The notes below the pieces were generated by a model. The model saw only the letters and a list, made by a program, of their open reading frames with translations. It was not told the DNA's origin and did no database searches. The position numbers and the translations under genes are program-made. DNA of 64,000 bases from Zychaea mexicana (lineage: Eukaryota; Mucoromycota; Mucoromycetes; Mucorales; Lichtheimiaceae): NCBI RefSeq assembly GCF_025766255.1, contig NW_026516671.1:186001-250000 (forward strand), written 5' to 3'. Below are positions 34,501-45,163 of this stretch, piece after piece. The stretch's first letter is position 1. Each line of letters starts with the position of its first letter.

Positions 34501-35850
34501 TAGTTGCAGTGGCCAAGATAGCACGTTTACCCTGTGCCAAAAGTGGGCTATCGGGGACATCCTCCTCATTGCAGTCATCGGTTGTCGTAGCAAAGAGTCC
34601 ATCATATCGACCGTGTTGAGGCATGGCGTTCGTAGATGAGAAAAGGAGCGGTGCATACGTAGGTGGATGCTGCTGCTGCTTCTTGTTGTTTCCATCATTG
34701 CTGCTGTTGTTCATGTTGGCAAAGCCATCATTTCTTTTACTTTGTGCTGTAGGATTAGCAGTACTAGTTGCGTATTGGGATTCTGGCAGTAGTGGTGGCG
34801 ATAGTTGTAGTTGCTTCTGTTGTTGCTCATTGCTATCACTATTGCTGCTCCGATTATGATAATGCTGATTATACGGATCTGCACGCGTTTTTTGCTGTGG
34901 CCCTCTTGACGTCGATCTATGCGTAGATTTAGGAACTGGTGGAGATGGCTGAAAAAAGATAGAAGAACGTGCTGACGTAGCCGAAGACGTTGTAGTCGAA
35001 GGCTGTATATGATCCGAGCCCGTGAATGGTTTTGAGAAAGTATCCTCGTTGTTATTGTGTTCGTGAGCTTGTTGACTTCCCTTGGTCATGGGCACAGTGG
35101 CATAGCGTGGATGCGGCGCTGGGGGAGGCATCATAGAAGGTGTTGTTGTTGTTGTTGATGGCGGTGGAGATGGTGGATTAAAACAGTGATGATGGTTATT
35201 GTGTTTTGATTGTTGCAGTGGTGGTAAGAGCTTGGACAGAAGCGTTCTCGTACCCTCTGTTTTCTTGTGCTGCTCTTGGGAAGTTGACGGTGAGGGTGAT
35301 GTCGGTGACCGTTTGGTGGTGACACGTTGCGGTAACGCCATGTGTTGAGGCTGCTGCTTGGGTGGTTTTGTAACTGTCGTTGTTGGAGGGTGCATGGGAA
35401 GAGCAAACGTGCTGTTGGATGCACTGCTACTGCTTCCGTCTTCCGTTTTAATCTTGACAGGGCTGGGCGTTAAAAAGGAGGGAGGGTTGTTGCTTTTGAG
35501 GACTTTGTCCAAGGACGCGATAAACTGTATAGGATTGTTGCCCCTGCTATTGCTGCTGCCACCACTACTGGTGCGCCATAACGACTTCGACGTAGGCGCT
35601 GGAGAAGATCTCTGCCTCTATATTAAATTATAATGATTGCTTCAGTTGAACAAAGTATTAAAAAGGAGTATCCCCTAGCATCAAGTGTGACTCTCACATC
35701 TCCATCGGGTGACGGTGCTGCTACAGTATTGCCAGTGACAGCAGACGGTGACGGTGTTGTTGGTAAAGCCGATGACGGTACGAACCGGCGCGAAGGGTTT
35801 GGCTTGTAGCTAAACGATACAGCGGGCTTCTTATCATTTTCATCATCCAT
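31566..35850 (-). CDS. about 981-aa coiled-coil protein with disordered N-terminal half, unknown
   Basis: Fourteen exons traced by phase: 35850-35698, 35617-34125, 34019-33880, 33780-33640, 33548-33365, 33236-33138, 33069-32988, 32880-32846, 32760-32665, 32562-32382, 32315-32188, 32052-31968, 31781-31692, 31604-31566. A possible 18-nt in-frame extra exon (VLTKKK) lies near 31873-31856. Residues 1-450 are Pro/Ser/Gln/His-rich and disordered. About 450-800 is nearly continuous coiled coil spread over many short exons. Then come a Ser/Gln-rich patch, a basic stretch (LRKRRKR) and PIAIDSDDDVEKEM, which looks like a SUMO-interacting motif (hydrophobic core followed by acidic residues). The architecture suggests a scaffold in the nucleus or at the spindle, but no family is recognised. 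The gene converges on kinesin-5, with 130 bp between stops. Confidence 0.75.
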
Positions 35851-36060
35851 AGTGTCCAATTGTGAGAAGAAACAGAAAAAAAAAGTTGTAACGCGGAAGA
35901 GGAAGAGCAGATTTAAAAAATTAGAGATGCGCGAGTCCGAATTAAGTTTTTTTTTCTTCACTTTTCCTTGTTATATATGCGTATAATTTTTTAATATGTA
36001 CAGGATGGAGGCAAACGAAGAAAGAATATGAGGGGTAACTATAACTAAAGAGGATCATAT

Positions 36061-38185
36061 TCAAACAAGCATCTTGGACATGTAAGGGCCTATCAATGAG
36101 ACACTGGTTAGCATCACGTATATCTTTCTCTAGTAGAACAACCTCTTGGTACTTACCATCAAGATGATAGCCAAGCTTGGCATAGTAGTGTCGAACACCC
36201 ACGCCAGAAATGACGCTCAACTTTACGCTTCCGTGCTCTTCTCTAGCGATTCTTTCGGCTTCCTCCATCAACAGCGTACCGAAACCTTGATGCTGGAACT
36301 TGGTGGGATCACGATCATGCATGGGCACCACCGAGCCATACACGTGGAGTTCGCGCACAATCGACGTTTGACCAGCAGATGTCAATTCTGGACGGAAAGT
36401 TTGTGGCGAGCACTTGCGCAGACGTAACAACCCGACCAGGATATCTTGATGCGGGTCTTCGTATGACAAGAACGTCTCCCAGCCACCGTTGGCTGTATAG
36501 TCGCGTCGAATCAACTCTACCTGATCAGGCTGGATCTTGTGATGAATTTCAGTAATACCGACTTCACGCGTACGGACGTCACGACACTCGGTACCCAAGT
36601 CCTTCATACGGTTCAATGCCAGTTCACGCAAGTTGCCATGCTCGACACCAGACGTCACCAAAGGCATTGGAATATCACGTTGGACACGATAAATACGCGT
36701 CCATGGTGGAACAAGTGCCAAGATTCTTGCCACGAGATCGACGAGCGCATTGGGCGTGTAGTTTTGATATCGGCCTGTTCGCCACAGTTCGTACAAGCCC
36801 GTACCACGAATAACCAAGGTGGGATAAATTTTAAGACCGTCGGATCGGAACACTGGGTTTTCAAAGTATTCCTTGAATTGTTCCATGTCGCGCTCCATGC
36901 CCACGTTGGGAAGATCTGGCATCATGTGTGAAACGACCTTGAAGCCTGCATCCTTGGCCAGTTGAAACGACTCACAGACAGCCTTGACTGTGTGACCACG
37001 ATTGGTATCTCTGGCAACATCTTCAAATACACTCTGCGCACCAATTTCTAAGCGAGTACAACCGTAACGCAGCATCTGACTCAAGTGCGGCTTCAAGCAA
37101 TAATCGGGTCGTGTTTCAATCGTAATACCAATACACTTTGTCTCACTCTGCTGTGAAAATCTGTATATACCGACAAAAGTCAGTAACGCTTTGAGAATAT
37201 ACACCCCATCCCTTCCCTTTTGCTAGCTACCTGACAGCTTCGTCCACGTCGTTGCTCGAGTGACCAGTAAGAGCATCGTGCAGATTGGCGATAAACCAGT
37301 TTCGATAATCTTCATGCATCGACATGAAAGTACCACCCATCAAAATGTATTCGACCTTATCCACTGAATGGCCCAAGCTTCGCAACTGCTCTACACGACC
37401 ACGGGCTTGCTCGTATGGATCGTATCTTGCTCGAATGGCTCGCATAGATGTTGGTTCATAACCAGTATAGGATTGTGTCGAATATTCGAAATCGGAATCA
37501 GGACCACCAGGACAGTATCTACACGCGGTTAATAGTAAAGCGTCAATTGCTACACTGCTAACTTCTCTTTTCTTCCCTTATATAACTCCGAGGATCTACT
37601 TACACGCAAATGTTACCGGTCATGGCAATATGAGGACATCGATGAGGCTTACACATTACAGCCACAACCGCGATCTACGCATTAATTTAAAAAAGTAACA
37701 GTTAAGATATGCTGCCAACTTTTGCCATCGTCTAATTCTTCATTTCTCCTCATATAAACTATACATACACCTGAAGCCGTACGAATCGGCTTGGCTTTAA
37801 GCTTTGGCAAAAGTGCAGCACGGTGTTGATCGGGAATAGCTGCAATGATATCGACCAACTTTGGCAAGTTTTGAAGCTTGTTTCGTCGGGCGACACGATT
37901 CTTCAAGCCGTTCAAATTGACGTCTTTGCTGGTTTGCGTAGCTGCAACGAGTTCGTTAACAATCTCGGCGCACGTTTTCACCATCAACTCATGCTAAGCG
38001 AATCGCAGTTGGTTTGTGTTAGATCAAAAATAGAACTGAGTATATCGAATAATCGTTGTTTTCTCGTTATTGTCATATACCTGAGTGGGTCCTAATTGAT
38101 GATTTGCATGAGTATCAATCCAAACAGGTTCTTGGAGCAAAAAAAAGTAAAGTTTTATCTTACCTTTCTTATTCTTGGTTGACAT
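36061..38185 (-). CDS. ELP3: Elongator complex catalytic subunit Elp3
   Basis: Seven exons: 38185-38164, 38091-38081 (11 nt), 37993-37769, 37674-37604, 37518-37231, 37160-36157, 36089-36061 (549 aa, as expected for Elp3). Elp3 uses radical SAM chemistry and acetyl-CoA to install the cm5 group on wobble uridine 34 of tRNAs. The N-terminal tRNA-binding part is followed by the radical SAM cluster [14 protein letters not shown] (CX9CX2C) and then [20 protein letters not shown]. The C-terminal GNAT acetyltransferase domain includes [17 protein letters not shown] and [18 protein letters not shown]. The last exon supplies PYMSKMLV, the conserved end. Reading through the last donor instead would give an unrelated tail. 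Its stop lies 210 bp upstream of the next minus-strand gene. Confidence 0.96.
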
Positions 38186-39178
38186 GATCGAAATCCGGGA
38201 GAAGAATTAGCTTGTGGCTCGAGAGGTTTAATTTTTTTCTGTCGACCACCTTAAACTTTTGAGCCAGCCAATCAAATGAAATAGCGCACTAAATTCCCTT
38301 TTCGGATACTTATGGGAAGCCTATCGTTAACCAGAGCGCGTTGATTGAAGGAAGTGTTGTTGACCATTCAATTATTAAGAATTAGTATAAGTGCGTAATA
38401 GCAACTACAGTGAGATAGGGGGACACTGAAAGAGTTATGCGCCTTTGAGCAAAAGAGTAATAAAGGATATAGCGGGACGTACACAAGATATCAAAGTAAT
38501 TTTATGCGAAATGGTATAGAAGAAACCATAGAGTACAGAGCGTAGAAATGGAACAAAACATTATACATCTTGGGCCTGCGTCAAAATCGGCTTCTACCTT
38601 TGTCTGATGTTGCTCGGCATCATGTCTTTGGGCATCGTTGTCTTTCTGTTCTAACCCAACAACAGGCGGTGGTCCGCCACGTGGTGTTGTTCGACGAGGA
38701 GATGGATGGTTTTTTCAGTTGCCAAGTCGCGGTTGAGGAATTGCAGATTTGGCTGCTCATAATGCCACCGCTCGGTATATTGGTCACTTTCTCGGATCGA
38801 CTGGGGGGACATAGATCTCATATATTTGAGCACAGAGACGCTGTCTCGATTCCATTGACGCGCGGCATCACTGTCATCAACAGGGAGGCCCACAGGTTGT
38901 TATTGCAGATTTGGCTTTTGCAACCCTATACGCTATGAGCAACCTTGTTGATGTCCTTCCGCCGCGGTCGTAAATTTTGTCGCTGGAACACGTCGTCGCC
39001 AGGTGCGCGCATTAAGGCTTCATCATTGTGATTTTTACCAAATCGGGCACAGGCTGTTAGTGCGGTTAGAGGTATACCATGATTTTTGAAACGTTAAACT
39101 TTGACAGCCCTATACTCTATTCTCAATGACGCTTATACCGCTGTCTTTTGCGATGGATCACTTCAGCATCTCGCGCTT
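38186..39178. other. intergenic; Elp3 promoter and degenerate DNA
   Basis: The left end holds the Elp3 promoter. From about 38570 to 38940 the minus strand has open stretches (including RESDQYTERWHYEQPNLQFL) in the same orientation as the SNF2 fragment further right. They may be its eroded continuation, but the link is not demonstrated. Confidence 0.35.
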
Positions 39179-39340
39179 TAATGGATACGTATCATCGCAG
39201 GGCAAATGATATAAATCGGCAAATTTTTATCGTAAGCTTGAGCGATTGCGAGTGTCTGATGGTTTTTCCCAGTCCTGTTTCATCAGCCGGCAGCACACGT
39301 CCATTCACCCTTATAATTTGAGCAACATCTTCGCTTTAAG
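39179..39340 (-). pseudogene. SNF2-family helicase fragment (ATP-binding motif I), frameshifted
   Basis: Read on the minus strand, EDVAQIIRVNGRVLPADETG followed directly by LGKT reproduces the Walker A block of SNF2 ATPases (family form GRVLLADEMGLGKT). Coding then continues in another frame as QTLAIAQAYDKNLPIYIICP followed by AMIRIH, the usual motif Ia region, and hits a stop. The best family impression is SMARCAL1-like because of the short IICPAMIR block, but the fragment is too short to decide. One frameshift and one stop within about 160 bp mark it as dead. Confidence 0.55.
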
Positions 39341-41417
39341 AGTCCTTGAGATGGTTCCATATATTCATGGCCTTCACTGGAGACAACCGATATCTGTGTT
39401 CGTTGTTTTGTGGTGGACAAGGTCAGTGCATGATGAATAATAGGATCTACTATGATGGTAAACGAAAAGATCTCATCTCTCACACAGACATACCATTAAT
39501 TCGTCTTGCACAAGAGAATTGGAGTGCTGCTACATATTGGAGACCTTGTCGTTCATTGTCTAGGAACAATCACAGCATTTTATTATGTTTTGCACATTCA
39601 GTCAGACCGGGATTTATAACAACTTGGTGTATCGCTATAACCACAGCTGGGTCGTTATATTCATACTTTGTGCCTTATACATTGAACGGAACACCATGAT
39701 AGATATATTTGCTAAGACAATGAGAGTAAAGCACAAATAGCATGTCTATATTGTGATAACAACCCACTTACAATTGTAATGAGATCATTGATTCTGCAGA
39801 AACAGGAGAGATAGAGAGAAATAAGAGAAACTGTAATTATCTAAATGATTTGTTATTATTTTCTTCACAAATTGCTACACGCAGGCTTGTCAACTTTTAT
39901 GTTAGACTAAAGTAAGATATATTGGTTCCACTCTTATAATTGATGGAAATTCTCGTCTCCAATACTAGTATGATGGTAAAACTGCCGTCGCCGTGTTTAC
40001 GTGCGATTGCACAAATTCTGAGGTTCAGTGCGCACTGGTTTATGTGATAATGATAGACTTATCAGATCTATTCGTAACTAAACGCCGTGTTTCTGACAGT
40101 ACTGTAGCATGGCTTTAATACCGTCACCAGAGGTGGAGCTCGCCGTTAGCTGACTGCAGAGTCGACTCGCGACAATGGAAAGAATCAAAGCCAGTCTAGC
40201 AACCTCACTGGAAATTCCAAGCCCAACGAAAAGAAAAAAAAAAGAAAGAAGAATAAAGCAAGCACGTCACCATAGGCAGCGGGAAGAGAATAAAAAAAGA
40301 TGATAAGAAGGATGATGGAGACGCTACCAATAATGTGGCTTTGGGTGAGGACTATTATCCAAGAAAACAGAACATTTTGTAAGGTTTACAATAGTATGTC
40401 TTATTTCGCGAATTTTACGCGTGAAGAGTATTCAGTTTCTGTTGCATTATCTTGAGGTAACTGGGACAGGGACAGCCGAAAGGCCGTGGGCACATCTTCT
40501 GCTATAGTCATGAATATAAGAATGGTATGGTACAATTTGGGAAGCACAGCAAATCCCTTCAAGCATACAGCGATTTATTATACTACTGTAACGGCTTTCA
40601 TCGTATTGTAACGGCTCTCTTTTGATATATGAATCTGTGTTTACGTTCTGACACAATCCCAGCACGTAATACCATAACTTATTGATTTCCCGTTGCTAAT
40701 CTTAATGCATCATATCAGAGCTTGAATAAAAGAGGATTCAAACTTTTCGATGCATTCTAGTAACGCGCAGTACGATGCTACGAAATAACGGAAAAAAAAG
40801 AGAATACCAAATCACAGAACTCATATCTCTGTAAATCTTCGGCTCTATGGAATCTCAATATTCCTCATCATTCCTTAGGTACGGCGTCATCACTTTCTCC
40901 TATCACCTTTTTCATCACCTTCATCAAAACGCGTTGCTAACTATTCCGAGCACTTGGTTGTAACAAATGTATATCTATAAGCAAAAGATGTATAGAAATA
41001 CTGCTAGATGCTGATGCAGACACATATGTTTTTGCTTGTTGTTATGCCTGAAGAGCTTTAAAGGGTTTATCGAATCTAGCATTGGTGCAGTTTGTCCTCA
41101 TTCCTTCTTCCATACAAGAATAATGTAAATGGTTTGCTGGTAAAGGTTCATCGAATAGTGTAGTCCGGGCGTCCTCAGGGACAATTGAGTTTAACAGTAG
41201 ACTCTTAAGCTATGACATAGGCTGTCGATGGATATTCACTTGGAGTTTGCTCCAGAGCCGCAGTGACGATGTCGTCAATAAGGCATTCAAAGTCGTACAT
41301 TAAGAAAAAATTACCATGACCGAACACTGAAACTGATTGGCCGACAAAAAAATTATCTTACAAAAAAAACCTCTCTTTCCGACAACCAAGAACCACCACT
41401 CTTTGTTACGACAGAAC
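39341..41417. other. gene-poor stretch, no gene supported
   Basis: Short frames on both strands without motifs, AT-rich. The last 100-150 bp serve as promoter and leader of the downstream Seb1/Nrd1-like gene. A few Gly/Lys-type purine tracts occur (about 40215-40320). Confidence 0.4.
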
Positions 41418-44400
41418 ATGACGGATTCTTGGGATCGTACCCTATTTGACAAGGAACTCAAGTCTATTTTGGACGCTAAACTTCCCGTGTCTGCGTCGAA
41501 AATTACTTCGCTTCAATCGTTGGCCATTTCGCATCCCCAGGTAAAAAGAAAATTTATTTGTCATTCTTACCACAACTGAGACTGAGGAAAGAGAAAGAAG
41601 CGAGGAGAAAGAGACCCTAGAGAAGGAAATCGTTGGCGATTAACTTGGCGATGTCTTATGCTATGTCATTGTTATTAGCATCACAACTATATTACCCAAT
41701 GCATTCTACGATTCATTGAAACGGCACCTCCGGACTACCGACTGGCAGGTTTGTATGTGGTAGATGCGATATCACGTGCAGCATACAAGTTGGTACGGAA
41801 AAGCAGCGACAGCGATCGGAGGTCTGTGGAGGCAGAAGGATACTTGCGACGCTTTGGAATCGTTTTGCGTGATGATACGTTGATTGGATGCTTTGAACCA
41901 TGTACGCCAAAGGATAAGGTGAGGATCGATTCTTTCTTGTCTATTGGTGGGAGTTGTATGCATCTGGCAACAAAAGGACAGGACACGCGGTATTCATGTG
42001 GGGGAAGGAGGACGCGTCAAAACGGTCTTAAGCGGATGAGGAAAAGGGTATATGTCCTTCTCTCTCTCTCTCTCCTTCCTTCTCTTGGCTCTGCTTTTTT
42101 CCCGAAAGGGCTTGAAGGCGATCGGTCAGCAAATTCTTTTGTGTCTTTGCCATCGACTTGCCTACGCCCGGGCTATTTTTCCTTTGTCATCTCGTTCTTA
42201 AAAAGAGAACAAGAACAAGAGTAGAATGAGAGAAGGACGTGGTTTGTGTGTTTCCCCTCCCCCCTTTTTAGTACTGCTACTATTAGTATTACTGTCACCT
42301 CTGCCATCCTTTTCCTTCTACCCCGTCGTACCCGTCATACGCCCAATCTCCTTTCTATGCTCACATAACACAAAGACAAACAAGCAAACGACAGCAAGAA
42401 GGACATACCGCGATAACGTATTCTTAATACATTGCTTTTGTTATCAATAAAATAGGAAAAAGTCAAAAAAGTACTCGATATCTGGGAGCATGGAGGCATT
42501 TATTCCAAAGACCTCGTGGATTACTTAAGAAACTCTTCGATGAAAGTTGCTGCAACGGGAACGACCGAACGCGGACATAATTCTGCTACTTCTGCTACTG
42601 CTGTTGCTACTACTACTACTGCTACTACTACAACCAACGGTGACATGCAACAACATGATCAGCAGACAAGTAAAGGTGCTTATTCTTTTTTATTGTCATT
42701 GAATAATATAAAAAGCTCGCATTTTATCATGGAATTGTGGGAAACAAACAAACAAACAAACAAACAAACGAGACTCTACGTGAGAGAGATGGACAATGTT
42801 GGAGAAGGTTGAGGAAGAGAGGACCAAGAATTCAGCTTGGAGGGAGGGAGAAACGCGCGCGCGAGAGTGAGAGAGGAGGAAGTGCATGATGATCAAAAGT
42901 GGAACCGTATGTTAAAAACGAACACGTACTCTTTTTCTGTTGTTTACATTTTTCTATAGCTCCTGCTATCGACGCCGCATCGCTGCTGGCTCAACTCTCG
43001 ACGCTTTCCAACGGTAACTTGGGTAACCTGACAAACGCCGTTCCAAGTGCCCCTCCATCCCAGCCATTTCAACCATTTCAGCAGCACCAACAGCATTCGT
43101 TACCACAGCAACCATTACCGCCAACATTACCACAGCAGCACCAACAGCCTTCAAGGGACACTGCCGGTCTTCCACCAGCTCTTGCTCACCTACTCGGCAT
43201 CAATGCGGCACCTGCAGCAGCTCCCCAGGCTGCACCTCCTCCACCACCGCTACCACTAGTACAGCTACAGCAGACTTTGCAACAGCAACCACAGAGATTA
43301 CCGTCAAGTGTGCCGAATTTTCCATCGATGATGCCTCCTCCCCAGCCGCCGCTGCAAGATAAGGCACCAGTAGATCCTCGGTTGCGGTCGCATCAGCCAT
43401 CACCACCGCCTCGCGTAGATCCACGCGTGAAGCCCAATAATGCAAACAATACACCCTTGGGAGTACGTAGCGAGAATCCGCCGCATCATCACAATTATCA
43501 GCAGCAGCAGCAGCAGCAGCCACAACAACCATTATCCATGTCACCTCCACGAACACGATCAAGACCGTCTCGATGGAACCAAGATAGTGCTCCCGTACCA
43601 TTCCAGCAACCGGATCCTCATCATTATCAACAGCAACAAGAACAACGTCGACGATCATTATCACCTGTTCGTGGTCAAAATAACAACAATAAAAATCATC
43701 CTAACCAGCATAGTCATCATCGTCACTCGCCATCGTCGAGACAGGAGCAACGCCATCCACGACGCAGATCAAGTTTACCGGGCCCTATTCCAGACCCATC
43801 GTTGCCAAAAGGATGCATCCGAGTGGTGACACGTACACTGTTTGTCGGACCACTTCCTGGAAATTACACCAGAGATGACGTTGCTGACATTTTTGAGAAA
43901 TACGGCGAGTTGAACAGCATTATTGTGAGTTGTTGCTATGACTGACCATGAATTAGTCCCAAAATCATACAAATATGCTAAACTATCACGTGTATGTAGG
44001 TGAGCAAAAAGATCAAGTCGCGAGTGAATGCGTTCTTGAAGTATACCAAACGCGCTAGCTTAGAACAAGCCAAGCGGAATACAGCTGACCTCATGGTCGA
44101 AGATGTGCGAGTCAAGGTAAACTGATAGGAATCCCTTTCTTTTTCATCGTCCTTTACATCACAAATTAATCCCATCTAATGATGAATAGGTGAATTATGG
44201 ATTTGGTTTTGGGCCTCGCAAACTCTTTGACTACGAACGAGGCGAATCGGTGATCTCTCTGAACGAGCTATCCGAAGATGAAAAGATGAGCCTAGTAACT
44301 GCACCCATCGGCGGGTTTCAAGGACAGCAAGTGCATGATCAAATGACCATTGAAGAGCCTGAAGTAGAGTATCGTCCTGAATGGAAGATGGATGAGAATA

Positions 44401-44780
44401 GCGCTCCCAAAGGTGGCGGTAGTGGCGGTGGCGGTGGACGTAGAGGTGGCGGTGGCAATCGTCATATACGGAGACGATTTGACTCGTCCAACGAAGACCA
44501 TCCCAGATATCAACAGCGGGATCGTCAGTATTACCAACAACAGCAACAGCCCGAGTTGGATGTATCCGCTGATTCCGGGTGGATGACAGGAGGAGCACAG
44601 TTCCCTCCACAACAGCAATTACAGATGTCCAATGTACCTCCCAATTTTTTCTTTGACATGCAGCAACAACTACAGCGACAAGAGCAGCAGATGCAACAAC
44701 AGCAACAGCATCAACACCAGCAATATCAGCCAGGCAGTGGTGACGATCATTTTCAACGGTCAAATTACGACTACTCATAA
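41418..44780 (+). CDS. NRD1: Seb1/Nrd1/SCAF-type RNA polymerase II CTD- and RNA-binding protein
   Basis: Six exons: 41418-41540, 41679-41918, 42456-42675, 42960-43924, 44000-44116, 44190-44780 (751 aa, phases agree). These factors read Ser2/Ser5-phosphorylated CTD and nascent RNA and direct transcription termination or 3'-end choice. An N-terminal CID spans about 1-145 (LFDKELKSILDAKLPVSASK ... HHNYITQCILRFIETAPPDY ... VLDIWEHGGIYSKDLVDYLR). A Pro/Gln-rich middle follows. The RRM region begins RVVTRTLFVGPLP and continues VNYGFGFGPRKLFDYERGES, the extended fold shared by Nrd1 and Seb1. The Gly-rich and Gln-rich tail lacks obvious Nab3- or TRAMP-binding motifs. Introns 2 (537 nt) and 3 (284 nt) are much longer than others in this window. 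An upstream in-frame ATG at 41337 is possible. Confidence 0.92.
42742..42769. repeat. (AAAC)n tetranucleotide repeat in intron 3 of the Seb1/Nrd1-like gene
   Basis: Seven AAAC/CAAA units in a row within the 284-nt intron, which also carries a purine-rich part and a short (CG)n run near 42856. Confidence 0.85.
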
Positions 44781-44993
44781 GAAAAACGCCCTCCACGCCC
44801 TTCTTTGCAGGTCATTTAAATGAAAGAAGAAGTCAGCAACGACTAAAAGTGTATCATACATATCTGTCTATCTAGCATAAAGAAAATAAAAGCTTTGCAT
44901 TTGTTCCATTAATATCTCTGATATATACTTGAAGCATTTGCCTTCTGTTTCAAAGCACCCGGTATTTGTTTTGACTGTGTCGTGTGATAGAGA

Positions 44994-45033
<40 letters not shown>

Positions 45034-45163
45034 CGCCATATGCCATTTTCCGAAGAAAAAGGGCGCTAAAAAGGTGAACCTTCTTTCACCCTCTTTTTCT
45101 CTTTGTTGCCACCCTTCTACTTTTTGACCTGAGATTCTTTTTCTTTCACAGTATACAGGCTAG
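44781..45163 (+). promoter_or_regulatory. 3' flank of Seb1/Nrd1-like gene and promoter of GH31 gene
   Basis: 383 bp between tandem genes. AATAAA at about 44884 is a likely poly(A) signal for the upstream gene. A (TG)18 microsatellite lies at 44997-45032. A CT-rich leader precedes the GH31 ATG. Confidence 0.5.

Noticed and set aside
36100..36156. Elp3 read straight through its last donor, giving a long unrelated C-terminal tail.
   Set aside because: Splicing at 36157/36089 gives the conserved PYMSKML ending and the family's normal length.
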